Positions 7,898 through 16,247 of a stretch of DNA of 16,255 nt are shown here, piece by piece. This stretch comes from QWPN01 sp044360305 (GTDB taxonomy: Bacteria > Planctomycetota > Planctomycetia > Pirellulales > UBA1268). The notes below the pieces were generated by a model. The model made no database searches. It saw nothing but the letters and a program-made list of their open reading frames with translations, and was not told where the DNA came from. The position numbers and the translations under genes are program-made. How positions within the stretch are numbered: position 1 is the first letter of the stretch; the number at the start of each line of letters is the position of its first letter. The stretch is taken from assembly GCA_044360305.1 (NCBI GenBank), contig JBIKKQ010000072.1, positions 1 through 16,255 on the forward strand, read 5' to 3'.

Positions 7898-8935
7898 ATG
7901 TCCGACCACAACCCGATCTACCACCTCAAGGACGCCTACTTTTTCGAGGTGCCGAAGGCGATGTGGCGCCAGGGCTGGAAAACCCTCGACGACGTGCCCT
8001 CGTGGCTCCGCGAGGCCCATCCCGAGGTGACGGACGTCGCCGAGTTCACGAAGGCGATGGACGGCAAGATTCTGATCCCGCAGCCGTTCGCCACGCTGCA
8101 GAGCCTGTATGCCGTCAAATCGGGATTCGGGATCTCGAAGTACATGATCCTCGAGGTCGTCCTCGCGGCGATTCTGTTTTGGGTGTTCTCGCGGCTGGCG
8201 GGCAAACTCCGATCGGGCGAACCCGCCAAGGGTGCCCTGGCCAACCTCTTCGAGGCGATGATCCTCTTCGTCCGTGACCAGATCGCCCGGCCGGCGATCG
8301 ACAGCCACGACCATCATGACCATCACGACGGCGGCCACGGCGAGCATGATCATGGCCACGGCCACGCCGCCCCCGGCCATGCCCACGCGCTGCTCGCCGC
8401 CCACGACGGCGACCGGTTCGTGCCCCTGCTGCTGACGCTGTTTTTCTTCGTCCTTGGCTGCAACCTGCTCGGCATGGTGCCGTGGGCCGGGTCGCCGACC
8501 GCGTCGTTCTCGGTGACGCTGGCCCTGGCCGGGGTCACGCTGGCCACCGTCGTGGTGGCCGGGATGCGGAAATTCGGGTTCCTCGGCTTCTTCTTCAATC
8601 AGGTCCCGTCGATGGACCTGCCGCTGCCGCTGGCGTTGATTCTCAAGCCGATGATCTTCCTCATCGAAATGGTCGGCCTGGCGATCAAGCATCTGATCCT
8701 CGCCGTGCGTCTGCTGGCGAACATGGTCGCCGGCCACCTCGTGTTGCTCGGCATCATGGGAATGATCTCGGCCGCCGCCTCGTACTCCATGGGAATGTGG
8801 GCGACCGTCACCGGCATCAGCGTCGTCAGCTGCACGCTGTTCAGCGTGCTCGAACTGTTCGTCGCGTTCCTCCAGGCCTATATCTTCACGTTCCTGTCGG
8901 CGCTGTTCATCGGCGCCGCCGTCCACCAGCACTGA
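7898..8935 (+). CDS. atpB: ATP synthase F0 subunit a
   Basis: A 345-residue inner-membrane protein forming the two proton half-channels. After an extended N-terminus comes TM1 (KYMILEVVLAAILFWVFSRL, about residues 81-100). A loop carrying a histidine-rich insertion follows (137-169, 13 His), then TM2 starting FVPLLLTLFFFVLGCNLLGM. The essential Arg271 lies in AVRLLANMVAGH, matching E. coli Arg210, and the last helix LQAYIFTFLSALFIGAAVHQ aligns with the E. coli segment carrying Gln252. Glu257 in the preceding helix may take the E. coli Glu219 role. Length exceeds the typical 240-290 because of the N-terminal region and the insertion. Start: MSDHNP at 7898 is preferred; an ATG at 7853 would add 15 residues of Arg-rich sequence. 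Neither has a clear Shine-Dalgarno. A 231-base gap separates it from atpE. Confidence 0.95.
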   Translation: MSDHNPIYHLKDAYFFEVPKAMWRQGWKTLDDVPSWLREAHPEVTDVAEFTKAMDGKILIPQPFATLQSLYAVKSGFGISKYMILEVVLAAILFWVFSRLAGKLRSGEPAKGALANLFEAMILFVRDQIARPAIDSHDHHDHHDGGHGEHDHGHGHAAPGHAHALLAAHDGDRFVPLLLTLFFFVLGCNLLGMVPWAGSPTASFSVTLALAGVTLATVVVAGMRKFGFLGFFFNQVPSMDLPLPLALILKPMIFLIEMVGLAIKHLILAVRLLANMVAGHLVLLGIMGMISAAASYSMGMWATVTGISVVSCTLFSVLELFVAFLQAYIFTFLSALFIGAAVHQH

Positions 8936-8969
8936 GCTCGCCAGCACCAAGGCTGGCCCCGAAACCGCC

Positions 8970-8975
8970 TACAAT
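8970..8975 (+). promoter_or_regulatory. Candidate -10 box in the atpB-atpE gap
   Basis: TACAAT matches the -10 consensus at 5 of 6 positions and lies about 190 bases before atpE. No good -35 box is found 16-18 bases upstream. It may drive extra transcription of atpE, whose product is needed in many copies. A small 6-bp hairpin (8940-8957) just before it may end part of the upstream transcript. Weak evidence. Confidence 0.3.
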
Positions 8976-9102
8976 CCGCAGCACACCCGAGACGTTCCCC
9001 ATCAACCGCATCAACGATACAAACATGGCCTCGGCAGCCGCGTCCAGGCACGGCCGCCGGGGCTCTTGAGAGACGTCCCCTCCGTTCCAATTTTCCCCGT
9101 AT

Positions 9103-9118
9103 CCGGGCGCGAGCCCGG
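9103..9118 (+). other. GNRA-type hairpin in the atpE leader
   Basis: CCGGGC (9103-9108), loop GCGA, GCCCGG (9113-9118): a six-pair GC stem capped by a GNRA tetraloop, about 35 bases before the atpE Shine-Dalgarno. A pyrimidine-rich run (9136-9150) separates the two. Such a leader could protect the mRNA or keep the ribosome site open. Function not shown. Confidence 0.35.
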
Positions 9119-9152
9119 TCCGTTTATCGAACCCGGTCCCTTTTTCTTTTCG

Positions 9153-9158
9153 AAGGAG
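9153..9158 (+). promoter_or_regulatory. Strong ribosome binding site of atpE
   Basis: AAGGAG lies eight bases before ATG 9167, the best Shine-Dalgarno in the window. It decides the start: ATG at 9167, not the TTG at 9164. It fits the need for high c-subunit synthesis. Confidence 0.75.
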
Positions 9159-9166
9159 TTTGTTTG

Positions 9167-9484
9167 ATGATCCGTTCGCTGTTCACCTCCCGCTCGTTCG
9201 TCAGCCTCGCCGTTCTGGCGGTCGTGGCCCTCACCGCCAACGTCGCCAGCGCCCAGGAGGCCGCCGCGGGCCGCTCGCTGATCGACCTCACGTCGGCCTT
9301 CAGCGTCGCGCTCGTCGTCATCGGCGCCGCGTACGGCATCAGCAAGCTGGCGTCGGCCGCCTACGAAAGCATGTCGCGTCAGCCCGAGGTGGCCGGCAGC
9401 ATCCAGACGGCGATGATCATCGCGGCGGCCCTCATCGAAGGTTTCACCTTCTACGCGCTGTTCATCTGCTCGGGGAAGCCCTGA
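9167..9484 (+). CDS. atpE: ATP synthase F0 subunit c with N-terminal signal peptide
   Basis: A 105-residue precursor. Residues 1-29 look like a Sec signal peptide: Arg in the n-region, hydrophobic SLAVLAVVALTA, and an ASA-Q cleavage site at 29/30. The mature part of about 76 residues is a normal c-subunit hairpin. TM1 contains VVIGAAYGISKLASAA, the polar loop is RQPE (71-74), and TM2 IIAAALIEGFTFYALF carries the ion-binding Glu91. At the position of the sodium ligand Gln32 of Ilyobacter tartaricus there is Ile, and the residue after Glu91 is Gly rather than Ser. Proton rather than sodium coupling is therefore expected. The TM1 Gly motif is relaxed to G-x-A-x-G-x-S. A strong Shine-Dalgarno and a long leader precede it, and a large hairpin follows it. 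Confidence 0.95.
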   Translation: MIRSLFTSRSFVSLAVLAVVALTANVASAQEAAAGRSLIDLTSAFSVALVVIGAAYGISKLASAAYESMSRQPEVAGSIQTAMIIAAALIEGFTFYALFICSGKP

Positions 9485-9503
9485 TCCGAGTCGATCCGAG
9501 CAG

Positions 9504-9538
9504 CCGCACGGCAGGCGTCCCCGACGCCTGCCGTGCGG
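9504..9538 (+). terminator. Perfect 16-bp hairpin between atpE and atpF (attenuator or mRNA-processing element)
   Basis: The arm at 9504-9519 pairs perfectly with 9523-9538, 16 base pairs with a three-base CCC loop, starting 20 bases after the atpE stop. No U-tract follows, so full intrinsic termination is unlikely. Partial termination or protection of the atpE transcript from 3' decay would raise c-subunit over stator output. The central AGGCGTC-N3-GACGCCT matches an inverted repeat at 16231-16247, so it may also be a dispersed repeat. Confidence 0.7.
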
Positions 9539-9647
9539 GAATCTGCCGGTCGGTTCGCGGATGAAGCCCCAGGGCCGCATCCGCCCGGAGCACCGGCGGA
9601 GCCCCTCGGCATTTCCCGTTTCCCGTCACGCGTATCGGAGTTTGTCC

Positions 9648-10334
9648 TTGTTCACCCATCACCTGCTGAAAATCGCCTGCGTCGTGGCCGCGTTCGCGTG
9701 CACCGGATTTGTTCCCAGCCCCGCGTCCGTCGTGTCGGCCGCGGTCGCCGCCGACGACCACGGCCATGGCCACGACCACCATGTGGCCATCGGCCATGCC
9801 GCGCCCCCGGGGGTGAAGCAGGCTGATTTCGAGAGCCCGGCCTGGTTCCAGACCGACCTCGCCGTCTGGTCGTTCGCCGTGTTCCTCGCCCTCCTCCTGC
9901 TGCTCACAAAGTTCGCCTGGAAGCCGATCATGGCGGGACTCGAGAAACGCGAGGAGGGGATCGCCCGGCAGATCGCCGAAACCAAGGCCGCCAACGAGGA
10001 GGCGAAGCGGATGCTCGTCTCCTACGAACGCCGGCTCGCCGAGGCCGCCGACGAGGTCCGCGGGATGCTCGACGAGGCCCGGCGCGACGCGGACAACACC
10101 CGGCAGACGATCGTTGCCGAGGCCCGCAAGGCGGCCGACGACGAGAAGGCCCGGGCCAAGCACGAGATCCAACTCGCCAAGGACGACGCCCTGGCCCAGA
10201 TCGCCGAGAAGGCCGGGCACCTGGCCGTCGAGGTCGCGGGGAAGTTTCTCCGTGACCGGCTCGGTGCCGAGGACCAGTCGCGGCTGGTCCGCGAGTCGGT
10301 GGCCAGCCTCTCGAGCCGGCCGAGCGTCAACTGA
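9648..10334 (+). CDS. atpF: ATP synthase F0 subunit b with signal-like N-terminus and His-rich segment
   Basis: A 228-residue stator protein from a TTG at 9648. GGAG at 9637-9640 lies seven bases upstream, resembling the context of atpE; the in-frame ATG at 9561 would add 29 residues with no ribosome site. Residues 1-33 look like a signal peptide (hydrophobic KIACVVAAFACTGF, then Ala-rich AAVAAD). A His-rich stretch DDHGHGHDHHVAIGH (about 36-50) follows, then the membrane helix (about 71-88, AVWSFAVFLALLLLLTKF). A long charged coiled coil after it connects F0 to the delta subunit. E. coli b has neither the signal peptide nor the His stretch; the mature N-terminus should face the periplasm. 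Only one b gene is present (no b'). Confidence 0.9.
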   Translation: MFTHHLLKIACVVAAFACTGFVPSPASVVSAAVAADDHGHGHDHHVAIGHAAPPGVKQADFESPAWFQTDLAVWSFAVFLALLLLLTKFAWKPIMAGLEKREEGIARQIAETKAANEEAKRMLVSYERRLAEAADEVRGMLDEARRDADNTRQTIVAEARKAADDEKARAKHEIQLAKDDALAQIAEKAGHLAVEVAGKFLRDRLGAEDQSRLVRESVASLSSRPSVN

Positions 10335-10373
10335 CCGAGTGAACGAGACACCCACACCACCCAACCCGGTTCC

Positions 10374-11003
10374 ATGAACTCCTCCGCTCCCCGAGACGCC
10401 GAGCCGTCCCACGTGGACATCGCCGCCGACCAGGTGGCGCGGATCTACGCGCGGGCGGTGGACGAGGCCGCCGAGGCGGCCGGCTGCCGGCGCGAGGTGC
10501 TCGCCGAGCTCGGCCTCATCGCCCGCGAGGTTCTGCCGCAGGTCCCCGAGGCAGCCGCCGTGTTCGCCTCCCCGAAGGTCTCCCCGGAGGAGAAGAGCCG
10601 GATCATCGACCGGCTGACGGCCGGCCGGATGCAGCCCACGACCACCAACGTGCTCCACGTGCTCGCCCGCCACGGCCGGCTCGGCCTGATCGGCGCCGTG
10701 GTCGCCGCCGCCGAGCGGCTGGCCGACGAGCGCGACGGCCGCCGCGAGGCGACGTTCACCAGCGCCGTGCCGCTCGACGCCGCCGAACAGGCCCGGATCG
10801 TCGCCGAGACCGAAAAGGCCCTCGCGACCGCGGTCGTGCCCCGGTTCGTCGTCGATCCGGCGATCATCGGCGGCCTCGTCGTCCGCGTCGGCGACACCAT
10901 CTACGACCAGTCGGTCGCCTCGGGCCTCGCCCGCCTCGGCGGCCGGCTCCACGAACGCAACATCCACGCCATCCAGAATGGGGAGTACTCATGGCCCACA
11001 TGA
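10374..11003 (+). CDS. atpH: ATP synthase F1 subunit delta
   Basis: A 209-residue soluble protein, the stator cap that joins the b dimer to the top of the alpha3beta3 hexamer. The N-terminal helical domain starts at VDIAADQVARIYARAVDEAA (residues 14-33). FASPKVSPEEKSRIIDRL (64-81) is the typical central segment, and the C-terminal GGLVVRVGDTIYDQSVASGL (165-184) is the most diagnostic motif of the family. Length is slightly above the usual 175-185 because of a short N-terminal extension. It overlaps atpA by 13 bases if atpA starts at 10991. The internal GGGGAG at its own 3' end serves as the atpA ribosome site. No clear Shine-Dalgarno precedes atpH itself. Confidence 0.93.
   Translation: MNSSAPRDAEPSHVDIAADQVARIYARAVDEAAEAAGCRREVLAELGLIAREVLPQVPEAAAVFASPKVSPEEKSRIIDRLTAGRMQPTTTNVLHVLARHGRLGLIGAVVAAAERLADERDGRREATFTSAVPLDAAEQARIVAETEKALATAVVPRFVVDPAIIGGLVVRVGDTIYDQSVASGLARLGGRLHERNIHAIQNGEYSWPT
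10980..10985 (+). promoter_or_regulatory. Ribosome binding site of atpA inside atpH
   Basis: GGGGAG lies five bases before ATG 10991 and favours that start over the ATG at 11000, which would be 14 bases away. Confidence 0.65.
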
Positions 11004-12535
11004 CCGACGAAATCGCATCCGTCCTGCGCGAGGAGATCGCGCGCTACAAGTCGGGCATCGACGTCCGCGAGGTCGGCCGCGTCCTCGAAGTTGGCGACGG
11101 CATCGCCCGCGTCTGGGGCCTGTCGGGCGTCATGGCCGGCGAGATGGTGGAGTTTCCCCACGGCATCACCGGGCTGGCCTTCAACCTCGAGGAAAACTCG
11201 GTCGGCGTGATCATCCTCGGCGACTACCTCAAGGTCACCGAGGGGGACGAGGTGAAGAGCACGGGCCGGCTGCTCTCGGTGCCGGTGGGCGACGCCGTCG
11301 TCGGCCGCGTCCTCGACCCGCTCGGCAACCCGCTCGACGGCAAGGGACCGGTCGTTACCGACCTGCGTCGGCCGGTGGAGACGCTCGCCCCCGGCGTGGC
11401 CGAGCGGTCGCCGGTCCGTGAGCCGCTGCAGACGGGCATCAAGGCGGTGGACGCCATGACGCCGATCGGCCGCGGCCAGCGAGAGTTGATCATCGGCGAC
11501 CGCAAGACGGGCAAGACCGCCATCGGCATCGATGCGATCATCAACCAGAAGAACAGCGGCGTGAAGTGCTTCTACGTCGCCGTCGGCCAAAAGGACTCGT
11601 CGGTCGCCGTGGCCATCGACACGCTGCGGAAGTACGGCGCGATGGACTACACGACGGTGATCGTCTCCGGGGCCTCGACCGCCGCTCCGCTCCAGTACAT
11701 CGCCCCCTACTCGGGCACGGCGATGGCGGAGCACTTCATGTACAACGGCCAGCACGCCCTGATCGTCTACGACGATCTCTCCAAGCAGGCCACCGCCTAC
11801 CGGCAGCTGTCGCTGCTCATGCGGCGTCCCCCCGGACGCGAGGCCTACCCGGGCGACGTGTTCTACGCCCACAGCCGGCTCCTCGAACGGTCGGCCAAGC
11901 TCTCCAAAGAACTCGGCGGCGGCTCGCTCACGTCGCTGCCGATCATCGAGACGCTCGAGGGTGAGGTGTCGGCCTACATCCCCACGAACGTGATCTCGAT
12001 CACCGACGGCCAGATCTACCTCCAGCCCGACCTGTTCTTCGCCGGCCAACGGCCCGCCATGAACGCCGGCATTTCGGTGTCGCGCGTCGGCGGTGCCGCC
12101 CAGACGAAGGCGATGAAGAAGGTGGCCGGCGGCCTGCGTCTCGACCTCGCGTCCTTCCGCGAACTGGAGGCCTTCGCCCAGCTCGGCACCGACCTCGACG
12201 CCGCCACCCAGCAGCGGCTCGATCGCGGTTACCGGATGGTGGAGCTTCTCAAGCAGGGCCAGTTCGCCCCGATGGACGTGGTGGACCAGGTGATGAGCAT
12301 CTACGCCGGCACCCGCGGCCACCTCGACGAGGTGAAGCGCGACGAGGTCGCCGACTGGGAAAAGGGGTTCCTGACGTTCGTCCGCGACCAGGTGCCGGAG
12401 CTCCGCAAGCGGATCGACGAGTCGAAGGAGCTCGACGCGGAGAGCGAGCGGCAGCTGGAAGGGGCGATCGCCGAGTTCAAGCGGCAGCGGGCCGCCAAGG
12501 CCGGCGGCGCCCGGCAGCTGGCCGGGGCCCGGTAG
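10991..12535 (+). CDS. atpA: ATP synthase F1 subunit alpha
   Basis: A 514-residue protein, the non-catalytic nucleotide-binding subunit of F1. The order is the usual one: N-terminal beta-barrel (about 27-95), then the nucleotide-binding domain with Walker A GDRKTGKT (169-176), the Walker B region ALIVYDDLSKQA (256-267), and the Arg finger Arg365 in SVSRVGGAAQTKAMKKVAGG, which reaches into the neighbouring catalytic site. The C-terminal helical domain ends with a basic Ala/Gly tail. Length matches the family (500-515). It overlaps the atpH stop and is followed by 50 bases before atpG. No truncation or missing key residue is seen. Confidence 0.98.
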   Translation: MAHMTDEIASVLREEIARYKSGIDVREVGRVLEVGDGIARVWGLSGVMAGEMVEFPHGITGLAFNLEENSVGVIILGDYLKVTEGDEVKSTGRLLSVPVGDAVVGRVLDPLGNPLDGKGPVVTDLRRPVETLAPGVAERSPVREPLQTGIKAVDAMTPIGRGQRELIIGDRKTGKTAIGIDAIINQKNSGVKCFYVAVGQKDSSVAVAIDTLRKYGAMDYTTVIVSGASTAAPLQYIAPYSGTAMAEHFMYNGQHALIVYDDLSKQATAYRQLSLLMRRPPGREAYPGDVFYAHSRLLERSAKLSKELGGGSLTSLPIIETLEGEVSAYIPTNVISITDGQIYLQPDLFFAGQRPAMNAGISVSRVGGAAQTKAMKKVAGGLRLDLASFRELEAFAQLGTDLDAATQQRLDRGYRMVELLKQGQFAPMDVVDQVMSIYAGTRGHLDEVKRDEVADWEKGFLTFVRDQVPELRKRIDESKELDAESERQLEGAIAEFKRQRAAKAGGARQLAGAR

Positions 12536-12585
12536 GACGGCCCCCAGGAATCCGGTTTCGCATCGCACGCTGAAAGTCGCAGACC

Positions 12586-13467
12586 ATGGCAAAAGCCCGG
12601 GCCCTCGATCGCCGTCGCAAGTCGGTGAAGAACATCCGCAAGATCACGCGGACAATGGAGCTGATCGCCACCGCCCGGTTCAAAAAGGCGATGGACCGCT
12701 CCATCGCCGCCCGGGATTACACGAAGCACCTCGCCAAGATCCTCGAGAACATCGCCAGCGTCGGGGCCGACGTCGCCCATCCGCTGCTGGAGATCCGGCC
12801 GACCCGCCGCGCGGCGACGCTCGTCCTCACGGGCAACCGCGGCCTGTGCGGCGGCTACAACTCGAATATCGTCCGGCAGTCGGTGGCCTTGCTCGGCCAG
12901 TGGCGGAGCGAGCAGGTGCCGACCCACGTCGCCGTCTCGGGCAAGCGCGGCATCTCGGCGCTCAGGTTCCGGGGCGTGGAGATCGCCGAGCGGTACACGC
13001 AGTTCGAGGACAAGCCGGAGTTCGCGGCCGTGGCCCCGATCGGCCGGGCCTATCTCGACGCCTACGCGGCCGGCGAGATCGACCGGCTCGACGTCGTGTA
13101 CACGAAGTTCCACTCCATCGCCAAGCAGGAGGCGATGACGGAGACGCTCCTGCCGCTGGCCCCGCCGCAGGCGGCGGCCGCCGCCGAGAAGGCCCGGCTC
13201 GCCTCCGACGAATACGACTTCCATCCGTCGGCCGCGAGCATCCTCGAGGAGATCCTGCCGGCGAGCTTCCTCTCCCGGCTGTTCAAGTGCTTCCTCGACG
13301 CGGCCGTCAGCGAGCAGGTCGCGCGGATGGTGGCCATGAAGGCGGCCACCGAGAACGCGGGCGGCCTGATCAAGAGCCTGTCACGACAATACAACCGGGC
13401 CCGGCAGTCGCAGATCACCGGCGAGATCATGGAGATCCTCGGCGGCGTCGAGGCCCTAAAGAAATAA
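12586..13467 (+). CDS. atpG: ATP synthase F1 subunit gamma
   Basis: A 293-residue protein, the central rotor shaft. The start AKARALDRRRKSVKNIRKIT and the following RTMELIATARFKKAM form the conserved N-terminal helix. The Rossmann-like middle contains VLTGNRGLCGGYNSNIVRQS (residues 83-102). The C-terminal helix, TENAGGLIKSLSRQYNRARQ then SQITGEIMEILGG, is the most conserved part and turns inside the alpha3beta3 cavity. Length is near the E. coli value of 287; a loop around residues 190-210 (AAAAEKARLASDEYDF) is slightly enlarged and Ala-rich. I see no regulatory cysteine pair of the chloroplast type. It lies between atpA and atpD, 30 bases before atpD. Confidence 0.97.
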   Translation: MAKARALDRRRKSVKNIRKITRTMELIATARFKKAMDRSIAARDYTKHLAKILENIASVGADVAHPLLEIRPTRRAATLVLTGNRGLCGGYNSNIVRQSVALLGQWRSEQVPTHVAVSGKRGISALRFRGVEIAERYTQFEDKPEFAAVAPIGRAYLDAYAAGEIDRLDVVYTKFHSIAKQEAMTETLLPLAPPQAAAAAEKARLASDEYDFHPSAASILEEILPASFLSRLFKCFLDAAVSEQVARMVAMKAATENAGGLIKSLSRQYNRARQSQITGEIMEILGGVEALKK

Positions 13468-13497
13468 CCTGATTCCTCTAGCAAAGGCTGACAAGCA

Positions 13498-14928
<1,431 letters not shown>

Positions 14929-14963
14929 TCTCCCCGTCGCTGCCGCCCGAGGACTTTTGCACC

Positions 14964-15395
14964 ATGGCCGAATCACCCCGCACCGCCGGCACGCTTCGCT
15001 GCGTCATCGTGACGCCGGAGGCGACGGTCCTCGACACCCCCGCCCGGTTCGTGGCCCTGCCGCTGTTCGACGGCCAGCGGGGCGTGGGCCGTGGCCATGC
15101 CCCGTTCATCGGCCGGCTGGGCGCGGGTGAGGTGCGAATCACGGCGGAGGCCGGCGCGGGCGACGCCGTCCGCAGCACGTTCGTGGAGGGGGGCTTCGTG
15201 GAGGTCGGCCACGACGCGGTGACGGTGATCACGCAGCGGGCGGTGCCGGCCGAGAAGCTCGACGCCGCCGCCGCCCGGGCCGAACTGGAGAAGCTCGCCG
15301 CTGCCAAGGCGGTCGGGGACGAGGCGATCGCCGCCCGACTCGCGGCCCAAGAGGCAGCGCGGGCAGTGGTCCGCACCGCCGGCCGGTCCCGGTAG
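14964..15395 (+). CDS. atpC: ATP synthase F1 subunit epsilon
   Basis: A 143-residue protein. The N-terminal beta-sandwich shows the family pattern LRCVIVTPEATVLDTPARFV (11-30), then ALPLFDGQRGVGRGHAPFIG (31-50), and EGGFVEVGHDAVTVITQRAV (75-94). The two C-terminal helices are Ala/Glu-rich (97-135). Epsilon binds gamma and the c-ring and can inhibit ATP hydrolysis through its C-terminal helices. The usual GILPGHAP segment is here GVGRGHAPF. The ATG at 14964 is the first in frame with homology. It closes the operon; a GC hairpin overlaps its stop codon. Confidence 0.94.
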   Translation: MAESPRTAGTLRCVIVTPEATVLDTPARFVALPLFDGQRGVGRGHAPFIGRLGAGEVRITAEAGAGDAVRSTFVEGGFVEVGHDAVTVITQRAVPAEKLDAAAARAELEKLAAAKAVGDEAIAARLAAQEAARAVVRTAGRSR

Positions 15396-15402
15396 GCCGG
15401 CG
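15377..15402 (+). terminator. GC hairpin over the atpC stop codon
   Basis: CGCCGGCC (15377-15384) pairs with GGCCGGCG (15395-15402) around a ten-base loop that includes part of the TAG stop. No U-run follows. It could slow exonuclease decay or mark the end of the atp operon, but GGCC-rich palindromes are common in DNA this GC-rich. Confidence 0.25.
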
Positions 15403-15429
15403 TAACTCAGCCTCCGCGGCCGGTGCCGC

Positions 15430-16218
15430 ATGGCCGAAACGTCTGGCCCGCAGCACATGAAACGGCTCGCGATCATCGCCGGTCGGTGGGTTCTGCGGGT
15501 CTACGTCCTCCTCTGTGGCCTGCTGTTCCTCGTTCAGCGGTCGCTGCTCTTCCACCCGGTGCCGGCCCGCGGTGACGCGGCGACGATGTCGCTCGACACG
15601 GCGGGCGTCACGCTGCGGATGGCGACCAGGCCCCTCGCCGGCCGGCGGGCGATCCTGTATTTCGGGGGCAACGCCGAGGACGTGTCGTATACGGTCGCCG
15701 AGTTGGCGGCCGCGTTTCCTGACCGAGCCATCTATGCGCCGCACTACCGGGGCTACGGCGGCAGCGGCGGCCGGCCCTCGGAGGTGGCCCTGCGCGCCGA
15801 CGCCGCGGCGGTGTTCGACCATCTGGCGGTCAGCCACGACGAGATCGACGTCGTCGGCCGCAGCCTGGGGTCGGCACTGGCCACGAGGCTGGCGGCCACG
15901 AAGCCGGTCCGCCGGGTAGTGCTGGTCACCCCCTTCGACAGCATCCTGGCGCTCGCCGGCCGGCTGTTTCCCTTTCTACCGGTGCGGCTGCTCTTGGCCG
16001 ACCGATTCGAGTCGGTGCGGGACGTCCCCCGGGTCGGCGTGCCGACGCTGGTGATCTCGGCGGGCCGCGACGAGGTCGTCCCGGCCGCCCACACCCGCCG
16101 GCTGCTGGAGGCGTTCCCGGCCGGGATCGCGACCGAGCGGGCGTTTCCGTCGGCTGGACACAACGACGTGTCGTTCGACGCCGGCTACCTGGAGGCGATC
16201 GCGGCGTTCCTGCGCTGA
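15430..16218 (+). CDS. Membrane-anchored alpha/beta hydrolase, Bem46/ABHD13-like
   Basis: A 262-residue protein with one N-terminal hydrophobic anchor (about 18-36), then an alpha/beta hydrolase fold. Oxyanion-region motif: YFGGNAEDVS (77-86), where relatives usually read HGN. YRGYGGSGGRPSE (106-118) is typical of the Bem46/ABHD12/13 group. The nucleophile elbow is GRSLGS with Ser145; the proposed acid is Asp214 in AGRDEVVP and the base His244 in SAGHND, so the triad is complete. The substrate is unknown; esterase, thioesterase or lipase-like activity on membrane-near substrates is plausible. An alternative start at 15457 (MKRLAIIAG) would remove nine residues; neither start has a clear ribosome site. 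It begins 34 bases after atpC and could be read through from the atp operon, without any obvious functional link. Confidence 0.88.
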   Translation: MAETSGPQHMKRLAIIAGRWVLRVYVLLCGLLFLVQRSLLFHPVPARGDAATMSLDTAGVTLRMATRPLAGRRAILYFGGNAEDVSYTVAELAAAFPDRAIYAPHYRGYGGSGGRPSEVALRADAAAVFDHLAVSHDEIDVVGRSLGSALATRLAATKPVRRVVLVTPFDSILALAGRLFPFLPVRLLLADRFESVRDVPRVGVPTLVISAGRDEVVPAAHTRRLLEAFPAGIATERAFPSAGHNDVSFDAGYLEAIAAFLR

Positions 16219-16230
16219 GCTTCGCGGCGT

Positions 16231-16247
16231 AGGTGTCGGCGACGCCT
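16231..16247. repeat. Short inverted repeat, second copy of the AGGYGTC-N3-GACGCCT type
   Basis: AGGTGTC (16231-16237), loop GGC, GACGCCT (16241-16247), 12 bases after the hydrolase stop. The arms are identical to the core of the atpE-atpF hairpin (9513-9529) except one C-to-T change that keeps pairing as G-U. The window ends eight bases later, so its full extent is not visible. Confidence 0.45.

Noticed and set aside
8599..8935. A second small gene on either strand inside atpB
   Set aside because: The frames are shadows with biased composition; atpB is continuous with all essential residues.
9648..9788. Subunit b as a lipoprotein because of the Cys in its hydrophobic N-terminus
   Set aside because: The residues before the Cys (AFA) do not make a proper lipobox, and the Cys lies inside the hydrophobic stretch.
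9462..10967. A 501-codon minus-strand frame across atpF and atpH
   Set aside because: Antisense shadow: low-complexity translation, no ribosome site, no recognisable domain. The plus-strand frames are complete ATP synthase subunits.
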